Notes: generated from the letters alone by a model not told the origin. 45,285 nt of DNA from Verrucomicrobia bacterium 12-59-8 (GCA_002279765.1 NCCR01000011.1:1-45285); one strand, 5' to 3'. Counted from the stretch's first letter, positions 24,163-33,512 are shown. Numbers and translations are program-made.

Positions 24163-24468
24163 TTAGCCCTGGACTTCCGGGGTTGGAGTCGAAACAGGCA
24201 TGGCGATCGGGACCTGTGTGCGTTCCACAGGGATCTTGATAGCGATGACTCCCAACGCAGCCTTGATCGCCGCCGAAACATTGCCCAGGGACATTTTGGC
24301 CTGAGCATCTGTCACGTTCGCTGCAATCTTGTCGAGGGTGGAAAGGCCCTCATTCTTCAGCAGGGTTTCCAGCACACCCTGCGCTTCCTTAAACATCGCA
24401 GGTTCGTGCGAGGTCAACTCCGCCTCCGTCGCAGCCTTGCGGGCGAGGATATCTTCAAGTTCAGCCAT
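24163..24468 (-). CDS. small structural-region protein (101 aa)
   Basis: Helical, Ala/Glu-rich N-terminal 70 residues and a Pro/Val/Thr-rich tail. It lies between the fibre gene and the internal virion genes and has AAGGAAAC before the ATG. It may be a fibre or core assembly helper, but no family is recognised. Confidence 0.6.
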   Translation of the reverse strand: MAELEDILARKAATEAELTSHEPAMFKEAQGVLETLLKNEGLSTLDKIAANVTDAQAKMSLGNVSAAIKAALGVIAIKIPVERTQVPIAMPVSTPTPEVQG

Positions 24469-24483
24469 TGTAGTTTCCTTTCT

Positions 24484-27400
24484 TTACGGGGTACGTCTGA
24501 TAGTAAACACGCCTTGAATTCCATTGCCGCTGATGTTGTTAGAACCAGACGTGCGTTGGATTTTGATCCGGTAGCGGGATGCCCCGGATACGTTTTGAGC
24601 CACCACCTTGTTAATCGGCGGAGCGAAGATGAAGTCGAAGAACCCGCCACCAGTGTCACTAACCTGGATGGGGATGGTCCAGAGGGTGGTTTCAGTGCCG
24701 CCGGACTGCAGTTGCTCCGTGATGGTGAGGTCCCCATACCAGTCTGTGCCGGAGGATAGGGTTAGGCCAGTCTCGGCACTGATGGACAGCGGGCCGTAGA
24801 ACAACGGGGACAGCAGTTCCAGGTACCCGCCTAACCCGACAGTCAGGTCAATCGTGGCCATGGTGGCGAGGGTAGTCCCGGAGGTAGTCACGTTGTCAAA
24901 GTTCGCTGTGCCAGTCTTCGTCGCAGCATCAACACCTGCATCCAGCACGGCTGATCCGTAGTAGATTTCCCCATCCGTGCCGAGGGCGAAATAGCCATTC
25001 GTGCGGGATTGGGAACTGGGGGCAATGCTGTCCGGGCCGAACCAGAGGACGACTTCCGATCCACTCGATCCATACCCAGGTCCAACGGTCAAGCGCTCAC
25101 CACCACCATCGGAGGAAATTGGCCGGGAGAAGTAAGCCTCCCCGCCAACCGCGCGCATCACCTCGATGATGGCTCCGTTGCTGACGTTCGCCAGCCGAAG
25201 CACGGTAGAGATAAGCTCAAGGTATGAGCCCGAGGCCCCGGCCTTGAGGCGCACCGCCGCGAGGTCGCCACCTCCGGCCGCCACGATGGTTTCCCAGAAT
25301 GCCGCCGCGCCGTTGATGGTCGCGATGGCGCTGGAGTTGGTTGAGACGCTCGCGTTCGTTGTGCCGAGGCTGGCTGACAGTGACGAGTCCGCCGCAGCCC
25401 GAGCCGAAGTCTCGGTGGCGATGGCTGATGTGTTGGTCGCGACAACGGCGTTGATCGCCGCAACAGTGCGGTCATCTGTAAAGACGGTGGCGATGCTGCC
25501 GATTTCAACTTTGGGCTTGAAGAAAAGCGCCCAGCCGTTGATGGCGCCGCAGTAGAACCAGAAGGTCACACTTGTGCAGCCGGTCGGTAGCGTGCCCGTA
25601 GCGCTAAGGCGCTGGTAGCCGGCCCCAGAGGCGGCATTAACCGTCGCGACATTGCCGAGGTAATTGTCCGATGCGTCATAACACCAGAGGCCAAACCCCA
25701 CAGTCGCGCCTGTCCACGAACCTCCGGCATTGACGCTCACGGTCAAGGTTTGACCTGCCGTAAGTCCAGTAATTCGCGGCGCAGCGGCTTGAATGTAGCC
25801 GCTGCCCGAAAGGTTTCCAGAACAGTAGGCGCCTACATCAGCCCCGAAGCCTGAGCTGCAATTGTAAAAGCCCCAGCCGTCTGTGCTTTTCGACCATGTC
25901 GGGTTGGTGATCAGGTTGGTGTTCGGCACGAGTGCGGTGACGCTCGCCGTCAGCGTCGTGTCTGCCGCCGCCCTGGCGCTGCTCTCTGTCGCGATGGCTG
26001 ACGAGTTGGTCGCTATGCCCGCCTCGGCGGTGCCGATGCGAGTTTCCCCCGCAATGATCCGACCAGCTTCGTTGAACTTGGTGGCGGTCGAGCCGTACTC
26101 CAGCTGAAACGCGCGCATTACAAGGTTGGCGTATGTCGCAGTCGGCGACGTTTGCGCCGGGATCCTCACGATGATCTGGATTTTTGTAGCACCGCTTCCA
26201 GGCGTGAATGTCACGGACCTGCGCGGGCCAATGCTGTTACCGCCCTGGCTGGCAAACGTAACGAAGCTCGAGGAATTCAGGTAGGTGCTGCCGTTGTAAG
26301 CGTCGAGGTAAATGCCGCAGGTGGCCGGGTCCAAGTTGGAGACGTACCCGTTGAATGAGAACGTGTAGGGGGCCCCGCCAATGGAAATTGGAATGTCCAA
26401 AAGATAGACCCGGTCGGTCCCAGACGAGTATCCGCTAGCCCAGTTCTCATAAAAGATTGCACCCCCGGCCGGGTCCCAATAGCCATTGCCGAACCCTGAA
26501 CCTGTGGCTCCACCTGAAACCGTCCAGCCCTGTGCGGCTGTGGAAAGTCCCTCGCCATACGGATCATTTCGCGCAGTTCCGCTGGGATATTTTACAAGGT
26601 TGGTCGACGGAGCAATTGCCGCTGAGAAGCTAGCAGTCAGCGTTGTATCGGCAGCCGCCCGTGCTGACGTCTCGGTCGCGATGGCGCTGGAGTTAGTAAC
26701 GATGGCGGCTTCTGCTGTGGTGAGCCGGCTTACAGCTTCGTTCAGCACGGCGTCATCGCGCCAGGTTGTTGCCTTCGCTCCGCCCTCAACCTTGGCTTGC
26801 CAGAAGCCAAACTCAGCGTAGGTCCCGTTTCCAACAGCCGAGGTGAACGTGACGACCAAGCGCCCGTAAGCCGTGCCTGTAGGGGCAGCGGAGTTTTCGA
26901 GCACTTGCCGCACTCGATGCATTCCGCTGGTCAGCGTAACGCTGGGGGTCTCTCCGATGTATGAGTGACTGGAGTTATACCAGCCCACGGCGAGGCGAAT
27001 GACGCCACTTGTCAGGCCAGAAATGTAAGGAATGAAGCTGAAGGAATATGCCTCTCCAGCAATGGCCTCGAACTCATCTGAATAAAACTGCTCGGTTACC
27101 GTCGCGCCGGTGAACCCGCGATAAAACCACGGCCCCCACAGTGGGTGTGGATAGGCTCCCCACGCGCCGGGGTTCGTCCAATTCAGCAACCCTTTCGCGC
27201 CTGTCGAGTTTGCGAGCAGGTTCGCGCCCGCCTGCGCCGCGGACGCAAAGCTCGCGGCCACCGACGTCGTGAGGGCGGAGATCGCAGATGTGTTGCTCGC
27301 AATCGAAGACGTATGGCTGGAGATCGTCGCGTTTGCGGTGACCAGATCAGTCGTGGCCTGGCGTGCTTCGATCTCGGCTTGCGAGGCGGGCCGGATGGCT

Positions 27401-29355
27401 GCCCGGTGCCATGTGATGCTGTTTGCACTGGCGACGGAGCCAAAGCCGTTCCAGTGGCTCATGCAGTAGAGGTTTTGGTAGGTCGTCCCTGCCGTAACCT
27501 GGACCAGCTTGCGGAACTTGTAGAGCCGACCTGTCGTGCCCGCGCCGGGGGCACCGCCATTGGTGTCGAGGTCAGAGGCAAAATTGATAGCGGCTCCGCC
27601 GCTGTCCCAATCCGTATAGAGCCCCGCAGCTCCGAAGGCGCCGCTGTTCAACGTCACGTCAGCCTCAAGGACGTGCCAGCCGGTTGAGATTCGGCCCAAC
27701 AGCGATTGAACGATACCGACGTTGTCCCCTGCCGTTCCATCGAGTTGCACTGCATATGGCTGCGGCGCGATGCCAGTCACGCGTGTAGCCAGATAACCGT
27801 ATGACCAGTTGGTCCAGTTCGTGGGGAGTCCCGTCGCGTTCGCGTTGTCCGCAAAGTTCGGAGACGAGTTAATTGAGCCTGTTGCCGTGGTAACAGAATA
27901 ATTTGCGGCAACAGTAGAGTTCGTGGTAGCAAGAGCAGAAGTCAAATCGGTAGTGGTAGTGGAAAGAGTGGAAATGTTTGCATTCGCAGTGGTCATTTGA
28001 CCCTGCAAGGTAGTGATATTTCCGCCCGCAGTGGCGAGCCCCGCCTCAGCCGTATCCAAGTCCGTACCGAGAGTAGTGATGCTGGAGGTATGCGAGCTGA
28101 CGGTGGTGGAAAGGGAACTCACGGAAGTGGTGAGGGTAGTAATGGCAGAAGCATTGGTGCTGATATTCGCGGTGTTAGTTACAATGGTAGTTTCCGCCGT
28201 ATCCAAGTCCGTGACTAGCGTGTCGATCCTTCCATCCGGGACGGCTACCCAAGCCGAGCCCGACCAGCGATAAAGTTTCTCATTATCATCCGAATCTATC
28301 CACAGGTCTCCAGTTGCCCCTGCAGTTGGCGCGGAAGTAGCACGGAAGGTCTGATTTTTGGTAGAGTTAATGGTAGTGATGCTGGTGGTGTTGGCGGAGA
28401 CTGTAGTGGTGAGAGTGCTGAGAGAGCTATTCAACGTAGTAATGGCAGAAGCATTGGTGCCAATACTTGCCGTGTTGGTGACGATGGTGGCTTCAGCTGT
28501 GTTGAGGTCGGCTTGGAGGGTGTCAATCTCACTTTCCGCCGTGGTGATGGAAGTAGTGTGTGCGCTCACAGTGGTGTTAAGGGTAGCCACAGCGCCATCC
28601 AGGGTGGTAATGGCGGTAGCATTAGTGGTGATGTTGGCTTCATTCGTCGCAATGCGCGCGTCGGGCACAGGGTCCCAAGCCATGCCTGAGTACCGGTAAA
28701 CCTTATACCCATCGTCACTATCCAGCCACAAGTCTCCGGTCTGATGCCCGGAAGACGGAGCGGAAGTCTGCAGCCACACTCTTGCGCGAGTGGTCAGGGT
28801 GGAGTTGATGGTAGTGATGGAGGAAGTATGCGAACTCACGGTCGTGCTGAGAGTAGCGACGCTGCCATCCAGGGTACTAATCGCCGTGGCATTGGTGATG
28901 ATATCGGCCTCGGTCGTAGTAACCCGCGCCTCCACAGTATCAACGTCAGTGATGAGCTGCGTAATGCTCGTCCCATGCGTGCCGACTGTGGTGTTGAGGG
29001 TAGCAATGGCAGTGTCGTGAGTGGCGATGGTGCTTTCAGTAATGGTGACCCGAGCGAGCAATCCTGTCGTAGGGGTCTGCACCTGGGACTCCAGGGTCGT
29101 GACGCGGGAAGCTACTGCGGCTACGTCTGTGGTGAGGGTGCCGAGTTCGATGGTGATCCCAGCTTCCAGGCTCGCATCTGCAGCGATGTAATCGCTCTCC
29201 AGCTGCGTGATCTGCTGTCTCGTCCCGTCCACCACACCGAACTGATGCTCGCGGAGCGAGTTGACAAAGCTCCTCGCCCACTCCCCAATCGGGGAGTTAT
29301 CCAGCGGAGGCTGGGGGAACATGGGGTCCTGGAAGAGGGAAGTGTCAACGGTCAT
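24484..29355 (-). CDS. giant modular tail fibre (1623 aa)
   Basis: Host-recognition fibre. Residues 1-45 (P-M-F-P-Q-P-P and W-A-R-S-F-V-N-S-L) look like a virion-attachment segment. About 50-480 consists of Thr/Ser/Ile-rich repeats (I-T-T-L, T-T-V-S) typical of trimeric coiled fibres, with two copies of a module containing D-S-D-D and W-x-x-V-P-D-x-R-I. About 490-1385 holds several carbohydrate-binding-like beta modules (starts such as N-L-L-A-N, N-L-V-K-Y, N-L-I-T-N) separated by linkers with A-I-A-T-E-(T/S)-S-A-R-A-A-A-D. The end is a beta-rich tip. Codon style changes near 27900, suggesting domain exchange. No depolymerase motif seen. Confidence 0.85.
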   Translation of the reverse strand: MTVDTSLFQDPMFPQPPLDNSPIGEWARSFVNSLREHQFGVVDGTRQQITQLESDYIAADASLEAGITIELGTLTTDVAAVASRVTTLESQVQTPTTGLLARVTITESTIATHDTAIATLNTTVGTHGTSITQLITDVDTVEARVTTTEADIITNATAISTLDGSVATLSTTVSSHTSSITTINSTLTTRARVWLQTSAPSSGHQTGDLWLDSDDGYKVYRYSGMAWDPVPDARIATNEANITTNATAITTLDGAVATLNTTVSAHTTSITTAESEIDTLQADLNTAEATIVTNTASIGTNASAITTLNSSLSTLTTTVSANTTSITTINSTKNQTFRATSAPTAGATGDLWIDSDDNEKLYRWSGSAWVAVPDGRIDTLVTDLDTAETTIVTNTANISTNASAITTLTTSVSSLSTTVSSHTSSITTLGTDLDTAEAGLATAGGNITTLQGQMTTANANISTLSTTTTDLTSALATTNSTVAANYSVTTATGSINSSPNFADNANATGLPTNWTNWSYGYLATRVTGIAPQPYAVQLDGTAGDNVGIVQSLLGRISTGWHVLEADVTLNSGAFGAAGLYTDWDSGGAAINFASDLDTNGGAPGAGTTGRLYKFRKLVQVTAGTTYQNLYCMSHWNGFGSVASANSITWHRAAIRPASQAEIEARQATTDLVTANATISSHTSSIASNTSAISALTTSVAASFASAAQAGANLLANSTGAKGLLNWTNPGAWGAYPHPLWGPWFYRGFTGATVTEQFYSDEFEAIAGEAYSFSFIPYISGLTSGVIRLAVGWYNSSHSYIGETPSVTLTSGMHRVRQVLENSAAPTGTAYGRLVVTFTSAVGNGTYAEFGFWQAKVEGGAKATTWRDDAVLNEAVSRLTTAEAAIVTNSSAIATETSARAAADTTLTASFSAAIAPSTNLVKYPSGTARNDPYGEGLSTAAQGWTVSGGATGSGFGNGYWDPAGGAIFYENWASGYSSGTDRVYLLDIPISIGGAPYTFSFNGYVSNLDPATCGIYLDAYNGSTYLNSSSFVTFASQGGNSIGPRRSVTFTPGSGATKIQIIVRIPAQTSPTATYANLVMRAFQLEYGSTATKFNEAGRIIAGETRIGTAEAGIATNSSAIATESSARAAADTTLTASVTALVPNTNLITNPTWSKSTDGWGFYNCSSGFGADVGAYCSGNLSGSGYIQAAAPRITGLTAGQTLTVSVNAGGSWTGATVGFGLWCYDASDNYLGNVATVNAASGAGYQRLSATGTLPTGCTSVTFWFYCGAINGWALFFKPKVEIGSIATVFTDDRTVAAINAVVATNTSAIATETSARAAADSSLSASLGTTNASVSTNSSAIATINGAAAFWETIVAAGGGDLAAVRLKAGASGSYLELISTVLRLANVSNGAIIEVMRAVGGEAYFSRPISSDGGGERLTVGPGYGSSGSEVVLWFGPDSIAPSSQSRTNGYFALGTDGEIYYGSAVLDAGVDAATKTGTANFDNVTTSGTTLATMATIDLTVGLGGYLELLSPLFYGPLSISAETGLTLSSGTDWYGDLTITEQLQSGGTETTLWTIPIQVSDTGGGFFDFIFAPPINKVVAQNVSGASRYRIKIQRTSGSNNISGNGIQGVFTIRRTP

Positions 29356-30725
29356 AGTCTTTGCCCACCAAATGCGCCGAAGGCCTCAACCCCGGCTAGT
29401 GACCAGTCCACATCGACTGCTGTACTATACACCTTCAGGACCCAAAACGCAGCCTCTCGCATGGGGAAGTGTCGCTCAGCCATGGTCTCGGCGGTGAGCC
29501 AACTGATGGACCCGTCTGGATCATCGAGCAGGCCGACTTGGAACGAGGCCGAACCGGAGCGGCGCAAGCGCAGTTCATCGATCCACTTGTAAAAATCCGT
29601 AGCACCCCAAGCAAGGGGTTTGGTTTGAATACTCGCCGGCATGGCCGAGCTACCCAGGTTCACACCGGTTGCGAGTTTAAGTACCGCAGTGCCGTTGGCT
29701 CCCAGGGGCTTCCCCCACACGGCTGAGGAAATGGCTGCGGTGAGCTTCCAGTTCCTTGGAGCCCATGCGTTGGTTTTGGGATAGTAGCACCACCCTTCAT
29801 ACCCAATCGCACCAGTCCCCTTCCAGTGCCACTCCACGCATTGATACTCGGCATCCCAGTGGCAGGTGATCTCGTCACCGGCAGTGAAGTCAATGCGGGG
29901 GGACAGGAAGTCCCAGACTGCCGGATCGGCAATCCACTGGACAGTATACCCATCGGTCTTCCAGAACCCTCGGGGCTCGAGCCCGTAGGCGAGCTGCCCA
30001 TCGACTGCGACGGCGTTGATCCCAGCGGCACCGACCTTGGCAGGCAGGGTCCGGTAGGATAGGACGGAAGAACCCCCGACGTAGCTGATCAAATACATCT
30101 GCTCCGAGGACCAGCAAGCTAGGCCATTCCCAAATTCTTCCGCACACTGCGTGCGGGAGGAGATATTGCGGATGTAGTCACCGCCCGCGAGGTTGGACAG
30201 GGATGCTGTGAAGGTAGTGGGATCACCACGGTCTGACCAGACGAAGCGTCCCGGGTTGCCATTAGCATCAAATAGGACGGTGAAGACGTTCAGCTGCCGG
30301 ACAATCCGAGCCGTGGTCGGGGCATCACTCACCGTCAGGGCTGACCCAGTGTTAGGCCAGAGTTGGAGTTTTTCGATGTTATTCGTCGCGAGGAGGTAAT
30401 TCCCAAAGCACGACATCGACCAAGCACCGGAGGTGTATCCGGTACCCAGGTTAGTAACCGACCCACCCTCCGGGTAGTATTGCAGGGAGGTGGGAAGGCC
30501 CATATAGACCCGCCTCACTCCACCCACTAGGGCTTGCTGCAGCGCGTTAACCGCACCACCAGCGGTGATGAAACTCGCGTACCCGCGAGCCTTCTCCACC
30601 TGCCCTTTCCGAAACGCGACGTTCTCCCCGTCCACCCACAAGGGAGCCTTGAGGGCATCCACTGACTTCCAGATGCCAGTCTCAAACTGCTGCGGCTCGG
30701 CAATCTCACCCAGGGTCTGCGGCAC
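29352..30725 (-). CDS. tail nozzle/stabilisation protein (P22 gp10-like)
   Basis: 457-aa beta-rich protein close in length to P22 gp10 (472 aa), with the same start pattern (a Q-F-E-T-G-I-W segment, then W-V-D-G-E-N-V-A-F-R-K-G and a G-Y-A-S strand). Many W-x-x-G/D repeats suggest a propeller. gp10-type proteins close the portal channel below the adaptor and bear the fibres. The next gene, overlapping by ATGA, is the fibre. Assignment is by pattern, size and order. Confidence 0.68.
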   Translation of the reverse strand: MPQTLGEIAEPQQFETGIWKSVDALKAPLWVDGENVAFRKGQVEKARGYASFITAGGAVNALQQALVGGVRRVYMGLPTSLQYYPEGGSVTNLGTGYTSGAWSMSCFGNYLLATNNIEKLQLWPNTGSALTVSDAPTTARIVRQLNVFTVLFDANGNPGRFVWSDRGDPTTFTASLSNLAGGDYIRNISSRTQCAEEFGNGLACWSSEQMYLISYVGGSSVLSYRTLPAKVGAAGINAVAVDGQLAYGLEPRGFWKTDGYTVQWIADPAVWDFLSPRIDFTAGDEITCHWDAEYQCVEWHWKGTGAIGYEGWCYYPKTNAWAPRNWKLTAAISSAVWGKPLGANGTAVLKLATGVNLGSSAMPASIQTKPLAWGATDFYKWIDELRLRRSGSASFQVGLLDDPDGSISWLTAETMAERHFPMREAAFWVLKVYSTAVDVDWSLAGVEAFGAFGGQRL

Positions 30726-30728
30726 AGG

Positions 30729-31148
30729 TTATTCCTTTTTCTTGAACCAGGGGATCAGACCTGCGAGGATGGTAAGGATGCTCCCCGGGTTCCGCATCAT
30801 GCCGAGGAGTGGTGTACAGGCTAACCCTATCGACACCCCGACTGCGGCTTCCACGAAGTACGAAACCGAACCTACCCAGGGGAAGTAGTACCCAAGGGCG
30901 TTGGAGGCGATGGGGCCGAAGATGGCCGCGAAGCCCCCTCCGATCATCACCGCCACGAGCTTGGCCCGGGAGTTGAGAAGACCTGCGTTCTCGAGGAAGG
31001 CATAGGCCCCGAAGAACCCAGCCATCCCGCAGATCACTGCGTCAAGTATCTGCGTCTCTCTCGGGATGAAACCCGTAGACCCTACCCCCGCCAAGACCAG
31101 GGAAAGAAGCCCAGCGATCGGTTCAATCGCGGCCTTATGTGGTGCCAC
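30729..31148 (-). CDS. multi-span membrane protein, likely holin (139 aa)
   Basis: Three or four hydrophobic segments (I-A-G-L-L-S-L-V-L-A-G-V, A-V-I-C-G-M-A-G-F-F-G-A-Y, L-V-A-V-M-I-G-G-G-F-A-A-I-F-G, and A-V-G-V-S-I-G-L-A) and a basic end W-F-K-K-K-E, as in many holins. It directly follows the spanin pair, which supports a lysis role. The GTG start at 31148 has GGGAAG upstream and overlaps the o-spanin stop; a longer reading from 31262 would cover most of that gene and is less likely. Confidence 0.62.
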   Translation of the reverse strand: MAPHKAAIEPIAGLLSLVLAGVGSTGFIPRETQILDAVICGMAGFFGAYAFLENAGLLNSRAKLVAVMIGGGFAAIFGPIASNALGYYFPWVGSVSYFVEAAVGVSIGLACTPLLGMMRNPGSILTILAGLIPWFKKKE

Positions 31149-31347
31149 AGAAGACTTCCCACCAGAGGATGAGGTCGACGATTTCTCGGTCAGTCTCGGG
31201 ATCTTGACCATCCCTTGGTCGAACGGGGGGACCATCGGCATACTCCTGACAGAATTGTTCAATCTTCTTTGTACTTGTCACGCACCCTGTCACGCTCAGC
31301 AGGATCACCCCGCTTACGAGCCACTTCACGCTGTTTTTCCAGAGCAT
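31135..31347 (-). CDS. outer-membrane spanin lipoprotein (Rz1-like)
   Basis: 70-aa protein with a basic start, a hydrophobic signal segment and a lipobox S-V-T-G-C (C22), so it should be lipidated and mature at about 49 residues, Pro/Asp-rich like other o-spanins. AAGGAG upstream of the ATG at 31347 has about a 7-nt spacer, which fixes the start. The gene overlaps the end of the i-spanin-like gene in another frame, the classic Rz/Rz1 layout. Its partner in the inner membrane is probably the product of 31259-31489. Confidence 0.72.
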   Translation of the reverse strand: MLWKNSVKWLVSGVILLSVTGCVTSTKKIEQFCQEYADGPPVRPRDGQDPETDREIVDLILWWEVFCGTT

Positions 31348-31489
31348 CTTGGGTCTCCTTAAGCTTCGCTCGGAGTTCATCATTGTCCTTCAGCATCATG
31401 CCTGCCGCTGCAATGAAAGCCCCCGCAAGGGCCTTCACCACAGCGTCGATGGTGCTGGCCCATAGGCCTTTTTCACCATCTGCAGCCAT
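31259..31489 (-). CDS. inner-membrane spanin (Rz-like)
   Basis: 76-aa protein with a single short hydrophobic segment (about 17-33, V-V-K-A-L-A-G-A-F-I-A-A-A-G) followed by a highly charged coiled-coil stretch (36-70, D-E-L-R-A-K-L-K-E-T-Q-D-A-L). This is the i-spanin plan, though shorter than lambda Rz (153 aa). Its last 89 nt overlap the o-spanin gene in a different frame. The start shares bases with the upstream stop. Confidence 0.65.
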   Translation of the reverse strand: MAADGEKGLWASTIDAVVKALAGAFIAAAGMMLKDNDELRAKLKETQDALEKQREVARKRGDPAERDRVRDKYKED

Positions 31490-31698
31490 TACGCCAAGCC
31501 TTCTTCGACCTTGGTGGCGAGCCGGCGAAGGGCTGGGGCGAAGAGAGATTTCACCACAGCGTCGTCGAGGGTCGTCCCCGAGTCCTTGACGGCCGATACG
31601 ATCTTGGCTGCCGCATCGTCAATGGCAGCGTCGATCGCGGACTGGTTGGTCGAGACAACGATCCCGATCACGTTCTTGGCAATTGCTTCAAAGTCCAT
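31489..31698 (-). CDS. small helical protein before lysis genes (69 aa)
   Basis: Ala/Ile/Val/Asp-rich helical protein without a clear membrane span. The start at 31698 is supported by AAGGAGA with a 5-nt spacer; the longer reading from 31779 overlaps the adaptor gene. It lies between the adaptor and spanin genes. Role unknown; it could be a lysis regulator or a small virion part. Confidence 0.58.
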   Translation of the reverse strand: MDFEAIAKNVIGIVVSTNQSAIDAAIDDAAAKIVSAVKDSGTTLDDAVVKSLFAPALRRLATKVEEGLA

Positions 31699-31726
31699 GA
31701 TAGTCTCCTTTTCTTCTCGGGCGGAA

Positions 31727-32386
31727 TTACCCTTGAAGCTCTGAATAAAAGTCTCGGCGCATGACGAGTTCGGCATCACCGAGTAGTTTGTCCTCGGCGG
31801 AACCTACAAGGTCGTCGAGGACGGGGGAGAGGGTCTGCATGATGAGCGCAGCACGCTGGAAGTCACGGTAGTTCTTCGCAGCGTAGTAGGTGGCGAGGTC
31901 CTCGATCAGGTCCTGCGCGTTGTCGAAGAACCAGTGCTCGGTGGCGTCGGCAGTGGCGAGGGTGGTGTACTCCCACCAGCCACAGTCGAAGGTGTAAACG
32001 AGCTCAGGGGTGTTGTCGAGGAGGATGGCGGTCTCGGATTTGAGGAAGTACTCGGTAGGATATCCCTCGATCGGGGGTGACCAGACACTCGGGTCGATGC
32101 ACTTGTTGAGGACTTTGAAGGGGGAAATGGCTTCCGAGGTTTCCTCCGTAATCCTCATATAGTCGATCTCGCGGATTTTGTAGCTCGAAGTGGAAAGAAC
32201 CCGAGGCGTAGCATCCTCGGGGTTACTCACCAATTCCCGCAGGTTGTACATGAACGGCCAGTTGAGCTTCCGCTCGATGTGCCGGACAGCTTGCTGGCAC
32301 AGGTTATCGAGAGAGGCATCCAGGGCAGTACCCCGGCCAATCTTGAGCCTGATGTTAGTCTTGATGTTAGCTAGCGTCACCGCCAT
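31727..32386 (-). CDS. head-tail adaptor protein (P22 gp4-like)
   Basis: 219-aa helical protein with an early helix D-N-L-C-Q-Q-A-V-R-H-I-E-R-K-L-N-W-P-F, typical of phage adaptor proteins that form a ring below the portal (gp4-type tail accessory factors). The C-terminal helices (D-L-A-T-Y-Y-A-A-K-N-Y) fit the same family. Its place after the capsid genes and before the nozzle agrees. No lysozyme-like activity motif seen. Confidence 0.7.
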   Translation of the reverse strand: MAVTLANIKTNIRLKIGRGTALDASLDNLCQQAVRHIERKLNWPFMYNLRELVSNPEDATPRVLSTSSYKIREIDYMRITEETSEAISPFKVLNKCIDPSVWSPPIEGYPTEYFLKSETAILLDNTPELVYTFDCGWWEYTTLATADATEHWFFDNAQDLIEDLATYYAAKNYRDFQRAALIMQTLSPVLDDLVGSAEDKLLGDAELVMRRDFYSELQG

Positions 32387-33086
32387 CGACTGTCATCCTT
32401 CCGTTCTCGTCGTAGGTGATTACGGGCTGATTGTCGAAATACCCATACAACGGGGCTCCGTAACCAATCCGACCACCAGTCGATCTCCAGTGCCGATCAA
32501 ACAAGGAGGTGTACTCCGGGACTTCAAACCTCGCCCCAAGTGTCCTCACCCTCCCACACCAGTACTCCGTGGCGCATCTACCGGCTTCATACTCCGTCCG
32601 ACCGGGATAGTCAAAATCCAGGCCGAATAGTCTAAACCTCTTCGCCCCACACATACCAGCGTAGGCCAGCATGTAACTCGGAGCTGCAAAGAAGTAATCA
32701 TCTTGCCAATACTCCACCACGGGCTTAATCGGGTAGATAAGGGTGTTCATGCCGGGGACTTTTCTCAGTGTAACCACCGGGCGTTTGTACTCGTTGGAGT
32801 ACCAGTCAATGAGTGCGGGGACTTTTTCTTCCTTTTCTTTCAGCACGTTCAGGTCGTGGACATTCCAAGCGAGTGAATGCGGGAATGCTTTCGCAGCGGC
32901 GTTGATGACCCAAACTGGATTGCGTTCATTCATCGGGATCAGGTCCCGCATGAAGTCCGCACTAAACAACGAGCACGTCGGTCCCATGCCAATGATAGTG
33001 ACCGAGTCTAGCTCCTGGGTAAGAAGGGGAGCCGAAGCTCCCCCTCCAACCACCGAGGCGTACCCCGAGGTTTCCCCGGACGGCAT
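32367..33086 (-). CDS. Rossmann-like, MptE/DUF115-like or glycosyltransferase-like protein
   Basis: 239 aa with V-T-I-I-G-M-G-P-T at about 29-37 (first strand and loop), V-W-V-I-N-A-A-A-K-A-F-P-H and A-W-N-V-H-D-L after it, and A-K-R-F-R-L-F-G-L-D-F-D-Y-P-G in the centre. These elements resemble MptE-like/DUF115 proteins and some glycosyltransferases. Within a head operon it may modify a virion protein or supply a sugar; it could also be a structural protein built on this fold. It overlaps the adaptor gene by 20 nt. Confidence 0.55.
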   Translation of the reverse strand: MPSGETSGYASVVGGGASAPLLTQELDSVTIIGMGPTCSLFSADFMRDLIPMNERNPVWVINAAAKAFPHSLAWNVHDLNVLKEKEEKVPALIDWYSNEYKRPVVTLRKVPGMNTLIYPIKPVVEYWQDDYFFAAPSYMLAYAGMCGAKRFRLFGLDFDYPGRTEYEAGRCATEYWCGRVRTLGARFEVPEYTSLFDRHWRSTGGRIGYGAPLYGYFDNQPVITYDENGRMTVDGGDAS

Positions 33087-33484
33087 CAGAGCGGATTACC
33101 CACAATGACGCCTTGCCCGCCGAAGCTCGCCACCGCAGGGATGGTGTACTTGAGTCTGTCTCCGCGGCGGATCAGATAATCCGTTCCCGCGAAGGTAGTC
33201 GTCGAGCCGGCCTTCACATCGACCAAGCCAGTGGCAAGGCCGTTGCAGGACAGGCTCGCAATCACCGTGCCATTACGGCGGAGACTGACAATCGCAGTCG
33301 TCGCAGCAAGGGCATCGGAGAGGTTCCAAAGCGCTTCCTTCAACTTGAAGTCAAAGGGCGCGATGAACTCGTTCGAAGCTGCAGAGGCCGTAGTAGCCCC
33401 GGCTTGCAGACTGAACGGGAAGACAACCGGAGCACTACCGTTGTACTCAAGCGCTCCGGTTTTACCAGTTGGGGAATTACCCAT
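33086..33484 (-). CDS. small beta-rich head protein, possible decoration protein (132 aa)
   Basis: Beta-rich, Gly/Ala/Thr-rich protein immediately after the major capsid gene, with a good AAAGGA site. Composition and position fit a capsid decoration protein or a head fibre base. No family recognised with confidence. Confidence 0.6.
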   Translation of the reverse strand: MGNSPTGKTGALEYNGSAPVVFPFSLQAGATTASAASNEFIAPFDFKLKEALWNLSDALAATTAIVSLRRNGTVIASLSCNGLATGLVDVKAGSTTTFAGTDYLIRRGDRLKYTIPAVASFGGQGVIVGNPL

Positions 33485-33512
33485 AGTCGTAGTCCTTTCC
33501 TAGTTGCCGGGC

